Below are positions 47,801 through 54,191 of a stretch of DNA of 64,000 nt, in pieces. The DNA comes from Pseudomonadota bacterium (lineage in GTDB: Bacteria > Pseudomonadota > Gammaproteobacteria > Burkholderiales > Burkholderiaceae_C): contig JAIUPH010000007.1 in the NCBI GenBank assembly GCA_020161065.1, positions 62,001 through 126,000 on the forward strand, given 5' to 3'. Every line of letters starts with the position of its first letter. Positions within the stretch are counted from its first letter, which is position 1. A program made the position numbers and the translations under genes. The notes under the pieces are model-generated. The model saw only the letters and a list, made by a program, of their open reading frames with translations. It did no database searches and was not told the origin of the DNA.

Positions 47801-48164
47801 ACTCGGCCAGGCGCGGCTGCGCGGCCACCCAGCTTGCGTCGGTCAGCGCGCGGTGGATGCGCCACACCAATTGAGCTGGATCAAACGGCGACGGCGCGCG
47901 CGCCTCGACGCCATCGCCTTCGGGCAGCATGCGGCTGATCTGCAACCACAGCCACTGCGCCAGGAAGTCGAAGTGCACGTTGGCGCAGACGCCTTGTTCA
48001 CGCGCGATCGCCAGCGTCAGCCAGCGGCGCAGCCCGGTGCCGGGCACGATGATCTGCACGGGGGCGAAGGGATCGACAGGCTCGTCGTCCGGCGCGGCGG
48101 CCAGCCGCTGCAGCAGCCGGCCGGCCAGCGCTTCGATGCGGTTGGAGAAGTGCAGCGTCAGCAT
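44808..48164 (-). CDS. recC: Exodeoxyribonuclease V gamma subunit RecC
   Basis: Chi-recognising subunit of RecBCD, 1118 residues (E. coli 1122). The N-terminus MLTLHFSNRIEALAGRLLQ, IIVPGTGLRRWLTLAIAREQGVCANVHFDFLAQWLW and HVCHSLTRELEVLHDRLL are typical. No ATPase motifs are active, as expected. Two low-complexity inserts are seen: an acidic DG repeat (DDDGDDDGDGDGDG, from 45711-45764) and a C-terminal tail of five (T/S)EGDP-type repeats (44811-44885). It is the first gene of the five-gene operon and divergent from the FeeM-like acyltransferase. No ribosome site is obvious at 48164; the start follows RecC homology. Confidence 0.94.
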   Translation of the reverse strand: MLTLHFSNRIEALAGRLLQRLAAAPDDEPVDPFAPVQIIVPGTGLRRWLTLAIAREQGVCANVHFDFLAQWLWLQISRMLPEGDGVEARAPSPFDPAQLVWRIHRALTDASWVAAQPRLAEYLAPSDELMRYELALRIAALLEPLVTYRADWLRAWAAGRDAGLPHNGDDARADEAWQAALWRRLVAELGLAGQHPMAQFAQALQQGGRALARERGLPAQVHVFAPPAIAPLHLQLLQQVARVSEVELYVLNPCREYWFELVDRRRLSHLAVRGRDQGHEEGNRLLAAWGRQTQALVDGLVALDGDGISDDGIYVPHPGTSVLAQVQNSILDLVELAPGSLTMAPGDRSLELHVCHSLTRELEVLHDRLLGLLAADPTLRPGDMLVVLPDLEAAAPLVDAVFGSAPPERHLPYALTGRRRSSVSAPARALLDLLALLASRLPVTAVFGLLQQPVVARRFALDDEDLQQVQAWLQAAGAHWGLDAAQRARAGLPADARHTLDDALSRLFLGHALPLHGAQPLAGLLPAADIGGSDALLLGRLWRFVKRLSALHAAAAQPQTPAAWGALLRQAIDDFIAVAPDEHDDLLELQQSLQALLADLQAAGAQDPLPLAVWRAALARQLDDPARGAVAGGGVTIAAMSPLRNLPFRVVAVLGLDDGVFPSPPRREEFDLLAAHPRRGDRQRRDDERNLFLDLLLAAREHLHLSHSGRSVRDNAPLPPSVLVAELLDTLVPAIADDPASAQSLRQARRRLVVEHPLQPFAVEAFSPLADPRLRSHRSELAEALQARSRQPVVAADHPAIDDDGDDDGDGDGDGADDAAPVRQAPFFAGPLSGAAGDDAEPPSVPQLIEFFRNPSRYLLRCRLQIELPFDDEELEDDEPFTAGRRQRLALAERLLPPLLTSDLDDPTLRARAEAGVDWPAGAIGRRQLDAELAALRRFAAHWRQLQSQGALLGWRYDRLQPRDRLEAWIRHLALCAAEPPAGSQPRRWLALDQAPRWRPVARAAEHLADLQALYRQGQQTPLPFYPRTSWAWVESGGSERAARAAWAPARDGVWGDSQDRAVRLALRGRAGDPLDERFRELAEAVFRPLIDHTEGDPTEGDPSEGDPTEGDPTKGAP
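44811..44885. repeat. In-frame 15-bp tandem repeat at the 3' end of recC
   Basis: Five 15-base units encode TEGDP, TEGDP, SEGDP, TEGDP and TKGAP immediately before the recC stop. The array abuts the recB start codon at 44811, so any non-triplet change would affect coupling of recC and recB. Confidence 0.9.
45711..45764. repeat. In-frame GTCGCC hexanucleotide array within recC
   Basis: Units of gtcgcc/gtcatc encode alternating Asp-Gly and Asp-Asp in RecC, a flexible acidic insertion. The hexamer unit preserves the frame. Confidence 0.8.
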
Positions 48165-48402
48165 GGGCGAAGCAACAAGGGTAGCGCGGCCGTGGTGTTG
48201 CGCGCCGCTCACAGACGAGGCGCCGATCGCGCGGATGCGGGTCAACGCGGGGGTGGAAATCGCGGCGCGCAGGGTAAGCTGAAACCAGAGCATCGCAGGC
48301 CCGAGCCTGACGAAGCCGATGGCGAAGGACTGAGAGCTAACTGCAATTTCGAGCGGCACCCGTGCCGGCCGGGGTTGACAGAGGGGACCCAGGAGGTCTT
48401 TT
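48165..48402. other. Divergent intergenic region, recC / acyltransferase
   Basis: 238 bases holding the 5' regions of both genes. The only clear element is the ribosome site AGGAGG (48391-48396) for the plus-strand gene. I could not pick convincing promoter hexamers or a palindrome. Confidence 0.5.
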
Positions 48403-49128
48403 GTGATGATGCCGCTCGGCTTCACCGTTTCAGCGGTGAAGGACGAATTGAGCCTGCGCGAGGTGCGTGCCTTGCGCTCCCAGGCCTATGGCCGCCACCT
48501 GCCCGATCAGCCGGCCATGAGCGAGGCGCTGGCGCGGCCCGACCCGTCGGACCTGGCGGCCCACGTCACGGTGCTGGCCTGCCGCGACAAGGCCAGCGGC
48601 GACGTGGTGGGCACCGCGCGCATCCAGCGCAACCACCCGCAGCCGCTGCCGATCGAAGCGAGCGTCGCCTTGCCGGCGCCGCTGGCCGCGCAGACGCGCG
48701 CCGAGGTCACGCGTCTGGCCATCCGCTGCGGCGCCGATCCGCTGGTGCGCCAGGCGCTGTTTAAGTCGTGCTGGATGCTGGCGCTGGCCGGGCACATCCA
48801 CAACCTGGTGATCGGTGCGCGCAGCGCGCCGCTGGTGCGCATCTACAAGAGCCTGGGCTTCGTCGACGTGCTGGCCGACGAGAACGGCTCGCACCCGGTG
48901 CCGCTGGCCCACGCCGGCGGCCTGCTGCACCACGTGCTGGCGCTCGACGTCGCCGCCGCCGAGCCGCGCTGGCACGCGCGGCGCCACCCCTGGTACGAGT
49001 TCATGGTCGAGACCTGGCATCCCGACCTGCACCTGCTGCCCGGCACCGCGCCGGTCGCGCCGGCGCAGGCCTTGCTCAGTCTCCCGGCCCTGCCTCGCGC
49101 AACACCTGCACAAGCTGCTCCCGCGTGA
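48403..49128 (+). CDS. FeeM-like / autoinducer-synthase-like N-acyltransferase (GNAT fold)
   Basis: Protein of about 240 residues. AGGAGG lies six bases before GTG 48403 and nine before ATG 48406; either may be used. The core resembles N-acyl amino acid synthases and PEP-CTERM-associated acyltransferases: LREVRALRSQAYGRHLP near the N-terminus, GDVVGTARIQRN, the diagnostic AEVTRLAIR and LALAGHIHNLVIGARSAPLVRIYKSLGF. Such enzymes take an acyl-ACP or acyl-CoA and acylate an amino acid or homoserine lactone. The last 40 residues are Ala/Pro-rich and variable. No regulator gene of LuxR type is beside it. Confidence 0.72.
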   Translation: MMMPLGFTVSAVKDELSLREVRALRSQAYGRHLPDQPAMSEALARPDPSDLAAHVTVLACRDKASGDVVGTARIQRNHPQPLPIEASVALPAPLAAQTRAEVTRLAIRCGADPLVRQALFKSCWMLALAGHIHNLVIGARSAPLVRIYKSLGFVDVLADENGSHPVPLAHAGGLLHHVLALDVAAAEPRWHARRHPWYEFMVETWHPDLHLLPGTAPVAPAQALLSLPALPRATPAQAAPA

Positions 49129-50830
49129 AGGGCTTGCCGATCACGCGGTCCATGCCGGCGGCCAGGCAGGCGATGCGGTCGCTGTCGCCATAGGCGGCGG
49201 TCAGCGCGACGATCGGCAGCCGCGGCAGGCCGCGGCGGCGTTCCTGCAGGCGGATTTCGGCGGTGGCGGCCAGGCCATCGAGCACCGGCATGCGGCAGTC
49301 CATCAGCACCAGCTCGGGGCGCTCGCGCTCGCGCAAGGCCTGCTGCACGGCCTGGTGGCCATCGGCCACGCGCTCGTTGCTGACGCCCAGGCCGTCGAGC
49401 AGCGTGCAGACGATGACGGCGTTGACCTCGTCGTCTTCGACCACCAGCACGCGGCCGGGCAGGCCAAGGGGCAGCGGCAGCGGCAGCAGCGGCGCCGGCA
49501 GCGCGGGCACGAACAGCGGCGGCTGGGCCGGCGCCGGCACCACCGGCAGGCTGAGGTCGAAGTGGAAGGCCGCGCCCTCGCCGGGCGTGCTGTGCACGGT
49601 GAGCGAGCCGCCCATCGCGCCGGCGATCTCGCGCGAGATGGTCAGCCCCAGGCCGACGCCATCGGCCAGGCGGCTGCCGGCGGCCTGCTGGAAAGGCTCG
49701 AACACGCGCGCCACATCGGCCGCCGCCAGCCCGGGGCCGGTGTCGATCACGCTGATGCGCAAGCGGTCCCAGGCGGCGTCGCGCCCGGCGCGCAGCGTGA
49801 CGCGGCCTTGCATCGTGAACTTGACGGCGTTGCCCAGCAGGTTGTGCACCACCTGGCGCACGCGCGCCGCGTCGCCGCGCAGCCAGCAGGGCTGCGGCAG
49901 ATCGATCTGCCGCGAAAACTGCAGCCCCTTGTCGGCGGCGCGCAGCGCGAAGACCTCGGCCGCCTGGTCGAGCAGTTCGACGAGGTCGAAGTCGGCCTCG
50001 TGCAGCGTGAACTGGCCGGCGGCGATGACCGAGGCGTCGAGCAGGTCGTTGATCAGCGCCTGCAGCTGGCGGCCCGAGCCTTCGATCAGCTCCAGCCGGC
50101 GCTGCGTGGCGGCGTCGCTCGACTCCAGGTGCATCAGCCGCGTCACGCCCAGGATGCCGTGCAGCGGCGTGCGCAACTCGTGGCTGACCTTGGCCAGGAA
50201 GCGGTCGCGCTCGGCGCTGCGTTCGCGCGCCAGCGCCAGCGCGGCTTCCTTCTCGGCGACCAGCTGGTCGGCCTGCAGCCGCAGCAGCAGCCCCATGGTC
50301 AGCCGGTGCGAGGCGCCGTACGCGGTGGCCAGCACCACGCCCAGCAGCACCAGCTGGCCGACGCCGGCGAAGACGGCGATCTCGTCGCCGCGCAGCGCCA
50401 GGCCCAGCGCCATCGGCAGCAGGATGGGCGCGACGTAGGCCGCGGTGGCCGCCAGCCGCACCTGCAAGCCGAAGGTGGCGATGCAGCTCACCGCGTCGAG
50501 CGCGGCCACGGCCAGCGAGACCACGGCCACCGTTTCGCCGGCCAGCCGCCAGCCGGCCAGGCCCCAGACGGCGCCGTCGAGCGCCAGCAGCCACAGGATG
50601 GCGGCCTCCCAACGGCGGCGCGGCAGCCCTTGTTCGGCGCGCCGCTCGTAGGCGCGCGCCAAGCCGATGCGCGCCGCCGCGACGCCGACCTTCAGCACCA
50701 GCCAGGCCTGCGCATGGGCGGCCGGCAGCACGTGCTCGAACTGCAGCGCCAGCAGCACCGCGAAAGCCGTGGCCGCCACGGTGCCGAAGCGCGTGTGCAG
50801 CAGCACCATGCGCAGCTGTTCGTGCAGCAC
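49076..50830 (-). CDS. Hybrid sensor histidine kinase with receiver domain
   Basis: Membrane sensor of at least 584 residues. About five or six hydrophobic segments (about 15-190) form a MHYT/7TM-like membrane sensor without a large periplasmic loop. The HisKA box is FLAKVSHELRTPLHGILG, the N box HNLLGNAVKFT, the G boxes DTGPGLAAADV and GVGLGLTISREI. A C-terminal receiver has VLVVEDDEVNA, VLMDCRMPVLDG, LTAA and GKPF. The listed start is GTG 50830, but the frame and codon bias continue to a CTG at 50923 that has AAGGAG six bases upstream, adding MIDFLRWRPSWALDRAARELG. Its 3' end overlaps the end of the convergent acyltransferase. No cognate regulator is adjacent. Confidence 0.9.
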   Translation of the reverse strand: MLHEQLRMVLLHTRFGTVAATAFAVLLALQFEHVLPAAHAQAWLVLKVGVAAARIGLARAYERRAEQGLPRRRWEAAILWLLALDGAVWGLAGWRLAGETVAVVSLAVAALDAVSCIATFGLQVRLAATAAYVAPILLPMALGLALRGDEIAVFAGVGQLVLLGVVLATAYGASHRLTMGLLLRLQADQLVAEKEAALALARERSAERDRFLAKVSHELRTPLHGILGVTRLMHLESSDAATQRRLELIEGSGRQLQALINDLLDASVIAAGQFTLHEADFDLVELLDQAAEVFALRAADKGLQFSRQIDLPQPCWLRGDAARVRQVVHNLLGNAVKFTMQGRVTLRAGRDAAWDRLRISVIDTGPGLAAADVARVFEPFQQAAGSRLADGVGLGLTISREIAGAMGGSLTVHSTPGEGAAFHFDLSLPVVPAPAQPPLFVPALPAPLLPLPLPLGLPGRVLVVEDDEVNAVIVCTLLDGLGVSNERVADGHQAVQQALRERERPELVLMDCRMPVLDGLAATAEIRLQERRRGLPRLPIVALTAAYGDSDRIACLAAGMDRVIGKPFTREQLVQVLREAGPGD

Positions 50831-51026
50831 GCGCTCGCGCTGCTCGGGCTGCAGTTCCAGGCCCAGTTCGCGGGCCGCGCGGTCCAGTGCCCAGGAAGGT
50901 CGCCAACGAAGAAAATCGATCAGACACTGCTCCTTGCTTGCCCCGCTCCTCCCTGCCGGGGGCCGTCTTGATCGGCGCGATTGTCACTCCACCGCCGCCG
51001 TTCGTCGCGCGCCGGGTCGCCAAAAT

Positions 51027-51032
51027 TAGAAT
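51027..51032 (+). promoter_or_regulatory. Candidate -10 for the enoyl-CoA hydratase gene
   Basis: TAGAAT lies 48 bases upstream of the ATG at 51080 within a local AT-rich spot. No clear -35 is visible. Confidence 0.35.
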
Positions 51033-51079
51033 GATCAGCGCCGCGGGCCGCCGGCGGCGCCCGCCACCATCAAACCAAC

Positions 51080-51835
51080 ATGGATATTAGCCAGCCCCCC
51101 GAATTGCAGATCGACGGCGCGCTGGCGACCCTCACGCTGCGCCGGCCGCAGCAGGCCAACCGGCTGCAGCCGCAGGACCTGGACACCGTGCTGGCGCACC
51201 TGGCGCGGGTGGATGCCGAGCACAGCGTGCGCGTGTTGTGCCTGCGCAGCAGCGGCCGCCATTTTTGCAGCGGCTACGACATCGGCAGCATCAGCGCGGC
51301 GCGCACCGCCGACTTCGAGACCATGGTCAACGCGCTGGAAGACGCGCGGCCGCTCACCGTGGCGGTGCTGCAAGGCGGCGTCTACGGCGGCGCCACCGAC
51401 CTGGCGCTGGCCTGCGACTTCCGCCTGGGCACGCCGGCGGTCGACCTGTTCATGCCGGCGGCGCGGCTGGGCCTGCACTTCTACCGCCGCGGGCTGGAGC
51501 GCTACGTCAGCCGCCTGGGGCTGGAGCCCGCCAAGCGCTTGTTCCTGACGGCGCAACGCCTGGATGCCGAGGAACTTCAACGCATCGGCTTTCTCAGCCG
51601 CCTGGTGCCCGCCGCCGAGCTGGACGGCGCCGCCGCCGAGCTGTGCGCCGCGCTGGCGGCGCTGGCGCCGCTGGCCGTGCAAGGCATGAAGAAGCACCTG
51701 AACCGCATCGCCCGCGGCGCGCTGGATGCCGACGACCTGCAGCGCGACGTGGCGCGCGCCGCCGCGTCGCACGATCTGGCCGAGGGCCGCGCGGCCTGGG
51801 CGGAGAAGCGGGCGCCGCGCTTCGAAGGCCGCTGA
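51080..51835 (+). CDS. Enoyl-CoA hydratase/isomerase family protein
   Basis: Crotonase-fold protein of 251 residues. The oxyanion-hole segment is GRHFCSGYDIGSI, and the second is VLQGGVYGGATDLALACDFRLGTP. At the usual catalytic Glu positions the sequence has YGGATDLAL and LHFYRRGLERYVSRLG, so only some acidic residues are kept and the reaction may not be classical hydration. MKKHLNRIARG near the C-terminus is typical. It stands alone, divergent from the histidine kinase. Substrate unknown. Confidence 0.88.
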   Translation: MDISQPPELQIDGALATLTLRRPQQANRLQPQDLDTVLAHLARVDAEHSVRVLCLRSSGRHFCSGYDIGSISAARTADFETMVNALEDARPLTVAVLQGGVYGGATDLALACDFRLGTPAVDLFMPAARLGLHFYRRGLERYVSRLGLEPAKRLFLTAQRLDAEELQRIGFLSRLVPAAELDGAAAELCAALAALAPLAVQGMKKHLNRIARGALDADDLQRDVARAAASHDLAEGRAAWAEKRAPRFEGR

Positions 51836-51867
51836 AGCGCGGCGCTGAACGTCCGAAGCGCTGAACG

Positions 51868-51931
51868 GCCGAAGCGCCGAAGCGCCGCAGCGCCGCAGCG
51901 CCGCAGCGCCGAAACGCCGAAACGCCGAAAC
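51868..51931. repeat. Octanucleotide tandem array, eight copies in three variants
   Basis: gccgaagc twice, gccgcagc three times, gccgaaac three times, with degenerate units on the left from about 51836. It fills the gap between the enoyl-CoA hydratase and the convergent ArsR-type gene. The homogenised blocks suggest recent slippage or expansion. Confidence 0.9.
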
Positions 51932-51936
51932 GCCGC

Positions 51937-52305
51937 TTAACGATTGACCGCAGCCGCCGGCAGCAGCCGTTCGCTGCTGGGCATTTCGCCGCCGCCGTCG
52001 AGCTCGATCGCCACCTGGGTGCAGACGGCGCGGCACAGCGTGGCCACGCGTTCGCTCTGCAGCCGGTAGTAGATCTGCGTGCTGTCGCGCCGCTTGCCCA
52101 GCACGCCGGCGCGGTACAGCGTGGCCAGGTGCTGCGACATGTTGGGCTGCGTGGTGTCGATCTGGGCGAGCAGCTCGGAGACGTTCTTCTCGCCGTTGCA
52201 CAGCGCGCCAATGATCTTCAGCCGCACCGGCGTGGACAGCAGCGCGAACAGCTCGGCCACCGATTCGAAGACGGCGTCGGACTGCGCGGCCTGGGGCGTG
52301 CTCAT
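51937..52305 (-). CDS. ArsR/SmtB-family regulator, SqrR/BigR-like (probable sulfide/persulfide sensor)
   Basis: Winged-helix repressor of 122 residues: ELFALLSTPVRLKIIGALCNGEKNVSELLAQIDTTQPNMSQHLATLYRAGVLGKRRDSTQIYYRL. Three Cys are at 36, 91 and 95. SqrR/BigR-type regulators sense persulfide through one Cys in this N-terminal position and one in the last helix, which matches Cys36 with Cys91 or Cys95. Its neighbours are sulfide-oxidation genes (flavocytochrome c, SoxH-like hydrolase, YeeE/YedE), so it probably derepresses them when sulfide is present. A metal-sensing role is the alternative. Confidence 0.85.
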   Translation of the reverse strand: MSTPQAAQSDAVFESVAELFALLSTPVRLKIIGALCNGEKNVSELLAQIDTTQPNMSQHLATLYRAGVLGKRRDSTQIYYRLQSERVATLCRAVCTQVAIELDGGGEMPSSERLLPAAAVNR

Positions 52306-52380
52306 GGCGGCCGATTTTATGCGCAGGGACGGATGGACGGGCAGACCGGTCCGTGATGCAGCGCCCGCCGCGCCGCGCGC

Positions 52381-52743
52381 TCAGGGCGCCGGCTTGAAGC
52401 GGTAGTGGTCGCGCTGCAGCACGGCGGCCACGGCCTGCACGTCTTCGGGGAAGAGCTGCAGCTTCAGCTCGGTGCTGCAGTACTCCACCATAGCCAGCAG
52501 CGCCGCCGGGCGGCCGATGCGGCCGGTGGGCCGGTAGATGGCGCTGCCGTCGCCGCCCACGCGGCGGATGTGGCATTCGCTGCAGCGGTGCTCGCGGATC
52601 AGCCGCTCGCCCAACGCGAGGTCGGCGCCGCGGAACTCGGCCGGCACGGCCGGGTTCGCCGGCTTGTCGTCGGCCACCGCCGCGCCGGCGGCCAGCCAGC
52701 ACGCGGCCAGCAAGTAAGCGGCCGGCAAGCACGGCGCCTTCAT
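52381..52743 (-). CDS. Small periplasmic monoheme cytochrome c
   Basis: Exported protein of 120 residues with signal MKAPCLPAAYLLAACWLAAGAAVA and one heme site CSECH, followed by RPTGRIGRPAALLAMVEYCSTELKLQLFPEDVQAVAAVLQRDHYRF. Met in LLAMVEYC is a possible distal ligand. The ATG at 52743 overlaps the stop of the SoxH-like gene by ATGA, so the two are coupled. Likely electron carrier in the sulfur module. Confidence 0.85.
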   Translation of the reverse strand: MKAPCLPAAYLLAACWLAAGAAVADDKPANPAVPAEFRGADLALGERLIREHRCSECHIRRVGGDGSAIYRPTGRIGRPAALLAMVEYCSTELKLQLFPEDVQAVAAVLQRDHYRFKPAP

Positions 52744-53705
52744 CGCGTCTCGTGCTCCATCAGCAGAAAGGTGTTGTAGGCGTTCATGCGGTTGACGGCG
52801 GCGAACAAGGGCCACGACGCGAAGCGCGACCAGTCGACGCGAGCATACGCTTCGTCGAAGCTTTCCAGGTTGCGCGCCGCCTCGCCCATGGTCTGGCGCA
52901 GGTAGGCCAGGTAGTCGCGCGTCTGCTGCAGGTCGTCGGCCGGGTGGCTGGACACCGGCCCGTGGCCGGGCACCAGCAGCCGCGGCTTGAGCTCCAGCAT
53001 GCGGTCGAGCGCCTGGATCCAGCGCCGGCTGTCGGCCTGGCCGACGAAGGGCACGCGGCCGCGGAAGACCACGTCGCCGGTGAACAGCACGCCGGTGGCG
53101 GCGTCATGCACCACCAGGTCTTCGGCCGTGTGCGCGGGGCCGGCATGGCGCACGGTGAAGCGGTGCTCGCCCAGCGTCAGCACGAGGTCGCTCTCGCTGC
53201 CGCCTTCGCCCAGCCAGAGGTCGGGCACCACCAGCCGCGTGTGCTCGTCGACCCAGGGGAACAACTCCTCGCGGCTGGCCTGCAGGCGCAGCCGCGCGGT
53301 GTCGCTGTTGAGGTATTCGCGGCAAGCGGCGTGCGCCACGATGCGGGCGCCGGCGGCCTGCAGCACCTGCAGGCCGTACAAATGGTCGGCATGGCAGTGG
53401 GTGACGACCACGTAGCGCAGCGGCGCCTGGGTGCGCTGGCGGATCAGCGCCAGCAGCCGCTCGGCCAGCGGCGGCGAGCCGAGCGAGTCGACCACCAGCA
53501 CGCCGGCCGGCGTGACCACGAAGGCGGCGTTGGAGATGAAGTTCTGGTTGGCCGCCGAGCCCATCGCCGCCTGGCCTTGCACGAACCAGGTGTCGGTGGC
53601 CACCGGCTCGGCCGTCATCGCCACGGTGGCCGGCTGCGCGGCGGCCGGCGCCGGCAGCAGCAGCGCGCCGGCCAGCAGAGACGCCAGAAACGCCAGGGTT
53701 TTCAT
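52740..53705 (-). CDS. Metallo-beta-lactamase-fold hydrolase, SoxH-like
   Basis: Exported protein of 321 residues with signal peptide ending PAAAQ (about 24). The zinc site is THCHADHLYGLQ (HxHxDH), with the further ligands in HAGPAHTAEDLVV, FTGDVVF and LLVPGHGPVS. The C-terminal region (MNAYNTFLLMEHETR) resembles SoxH proteins found beside thiosulfate and sulfide oxidation genes. Its reaction is not established in the family; a thiol or persulfide ester hydrolase is possible. It is divergent from the cytochrome-flavocytochrome operon. Confidence 0.85.
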   Translation of the reverse strand: MKTLAFLASLLAGALLLPAPAAAQPATVAMTAEPVATDTWFVQGQAAMGSAANQNFISNAAFVVTPAGVLVVDSLGSPPLAERLLALIRQRTQAPLRYVVVTHCHADHLYGLQVLQAAGARIVAHAACREYLNSDTARLRLQASREELFPWVDEHTRLVVPDLWLGEGGSESDLVLTLGEHRFTVRHAGPAHTAEDLVVHDAATGVLFTGDVVFRGRVPFVGQADSRRWIQALDRMLELKPRLLVPGHGPVSSHPADDLQQTRDYLAYLRQTMGEAARNLESFDEAYARVDWSRFASWPLFAAVNRMNAYNTFLLMEHETR

Positions 53706-53797
53706 AGGGATAACGCTACATGCGAATTTGCTGATATTTGCGAAACACTATACCCCTACGGCCATTCGAGGCCCACGACGGAGACAGAGGGAAATCC
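53706..53797. promoter_or_regulatory. Divergent control region of the sulfur module
   Basis: AT-rich for this genome. It contains ATTTGC twice with a 10-base period (53726-53731 and 53736-53741), one helical turn apart, inside GCGAATTTGC...ATTTGCGAAA, and a -10-like TATACC (53749-53754). This is where the ArsR-type regulator could act on both operons; assignment of exact promoter boxes is uncertain. Confidence 0.45.
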
Positions 53798-54175
53798 ATG
53801 ACCGAGCGAGACGAAACTTCGACCCGGCGCCGCGCCGCCGCCGCCGGCGCCCTGTTGCTGCTGGCCCTGGCGGGGCCGGTGGCGGCGCAGACCGCGCCGG
53901 CCGCAGCCGCCGCTGCCGCCCCATCGCCCGAGGCCCAGCGCTTGTACCTGCGCTCGCTGGCCGCCACCTGCGCGCATTGCCACGGCACCGATGGCCGCGC
54001 GGTGCAGGGCGAGGCGCTGGTCGCGCTGGCCGGGCGGCCGCGCGAGGACCTGCTGACGCAGTTGATGGCCTTCCGCACCGGCGACCGCAAGGCGACCATC
54101 ATGCATCAGATCACCCGCGGCTACAGCGAGGTGCAGCTCGAGATGCTGGCGGCCTACTTCGCCGCGCAGAAGTGA
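53798..54175 (+). CDS. Class I cytochrome c, FccA-like subunit of flavocytochrome c
   Basis: Periplasmic monoheme cytochrome of 125 residues. The Arg-rich start [31 protein letters not shown] is the signal peptide; AGAGGGA precedes the ATG (53798). The heme motif is CAHCHGTDGRAVQG and the distal Met is probably in ATIMHQITRGYSEVQLEMLAAYFA. It lies 16 bases upstream of fccB, the usual place for the heme subunit that takes electrons from the flavoprotein. Confidence 0.87.
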   Translation: MTERDETSTRRRAAAAGALLLLALAGPVAAQTAPAAAAAAAPSPEAQRLYLRSLAATCAHCHGTDGRAVQGEALVALAGRPREDLLTQLMAFRTGDRKATIMHQITRGYSEVQLEMLAAYFAAQK

Positions 54176-54191
54176 GAAAGGCCAGACCGAC

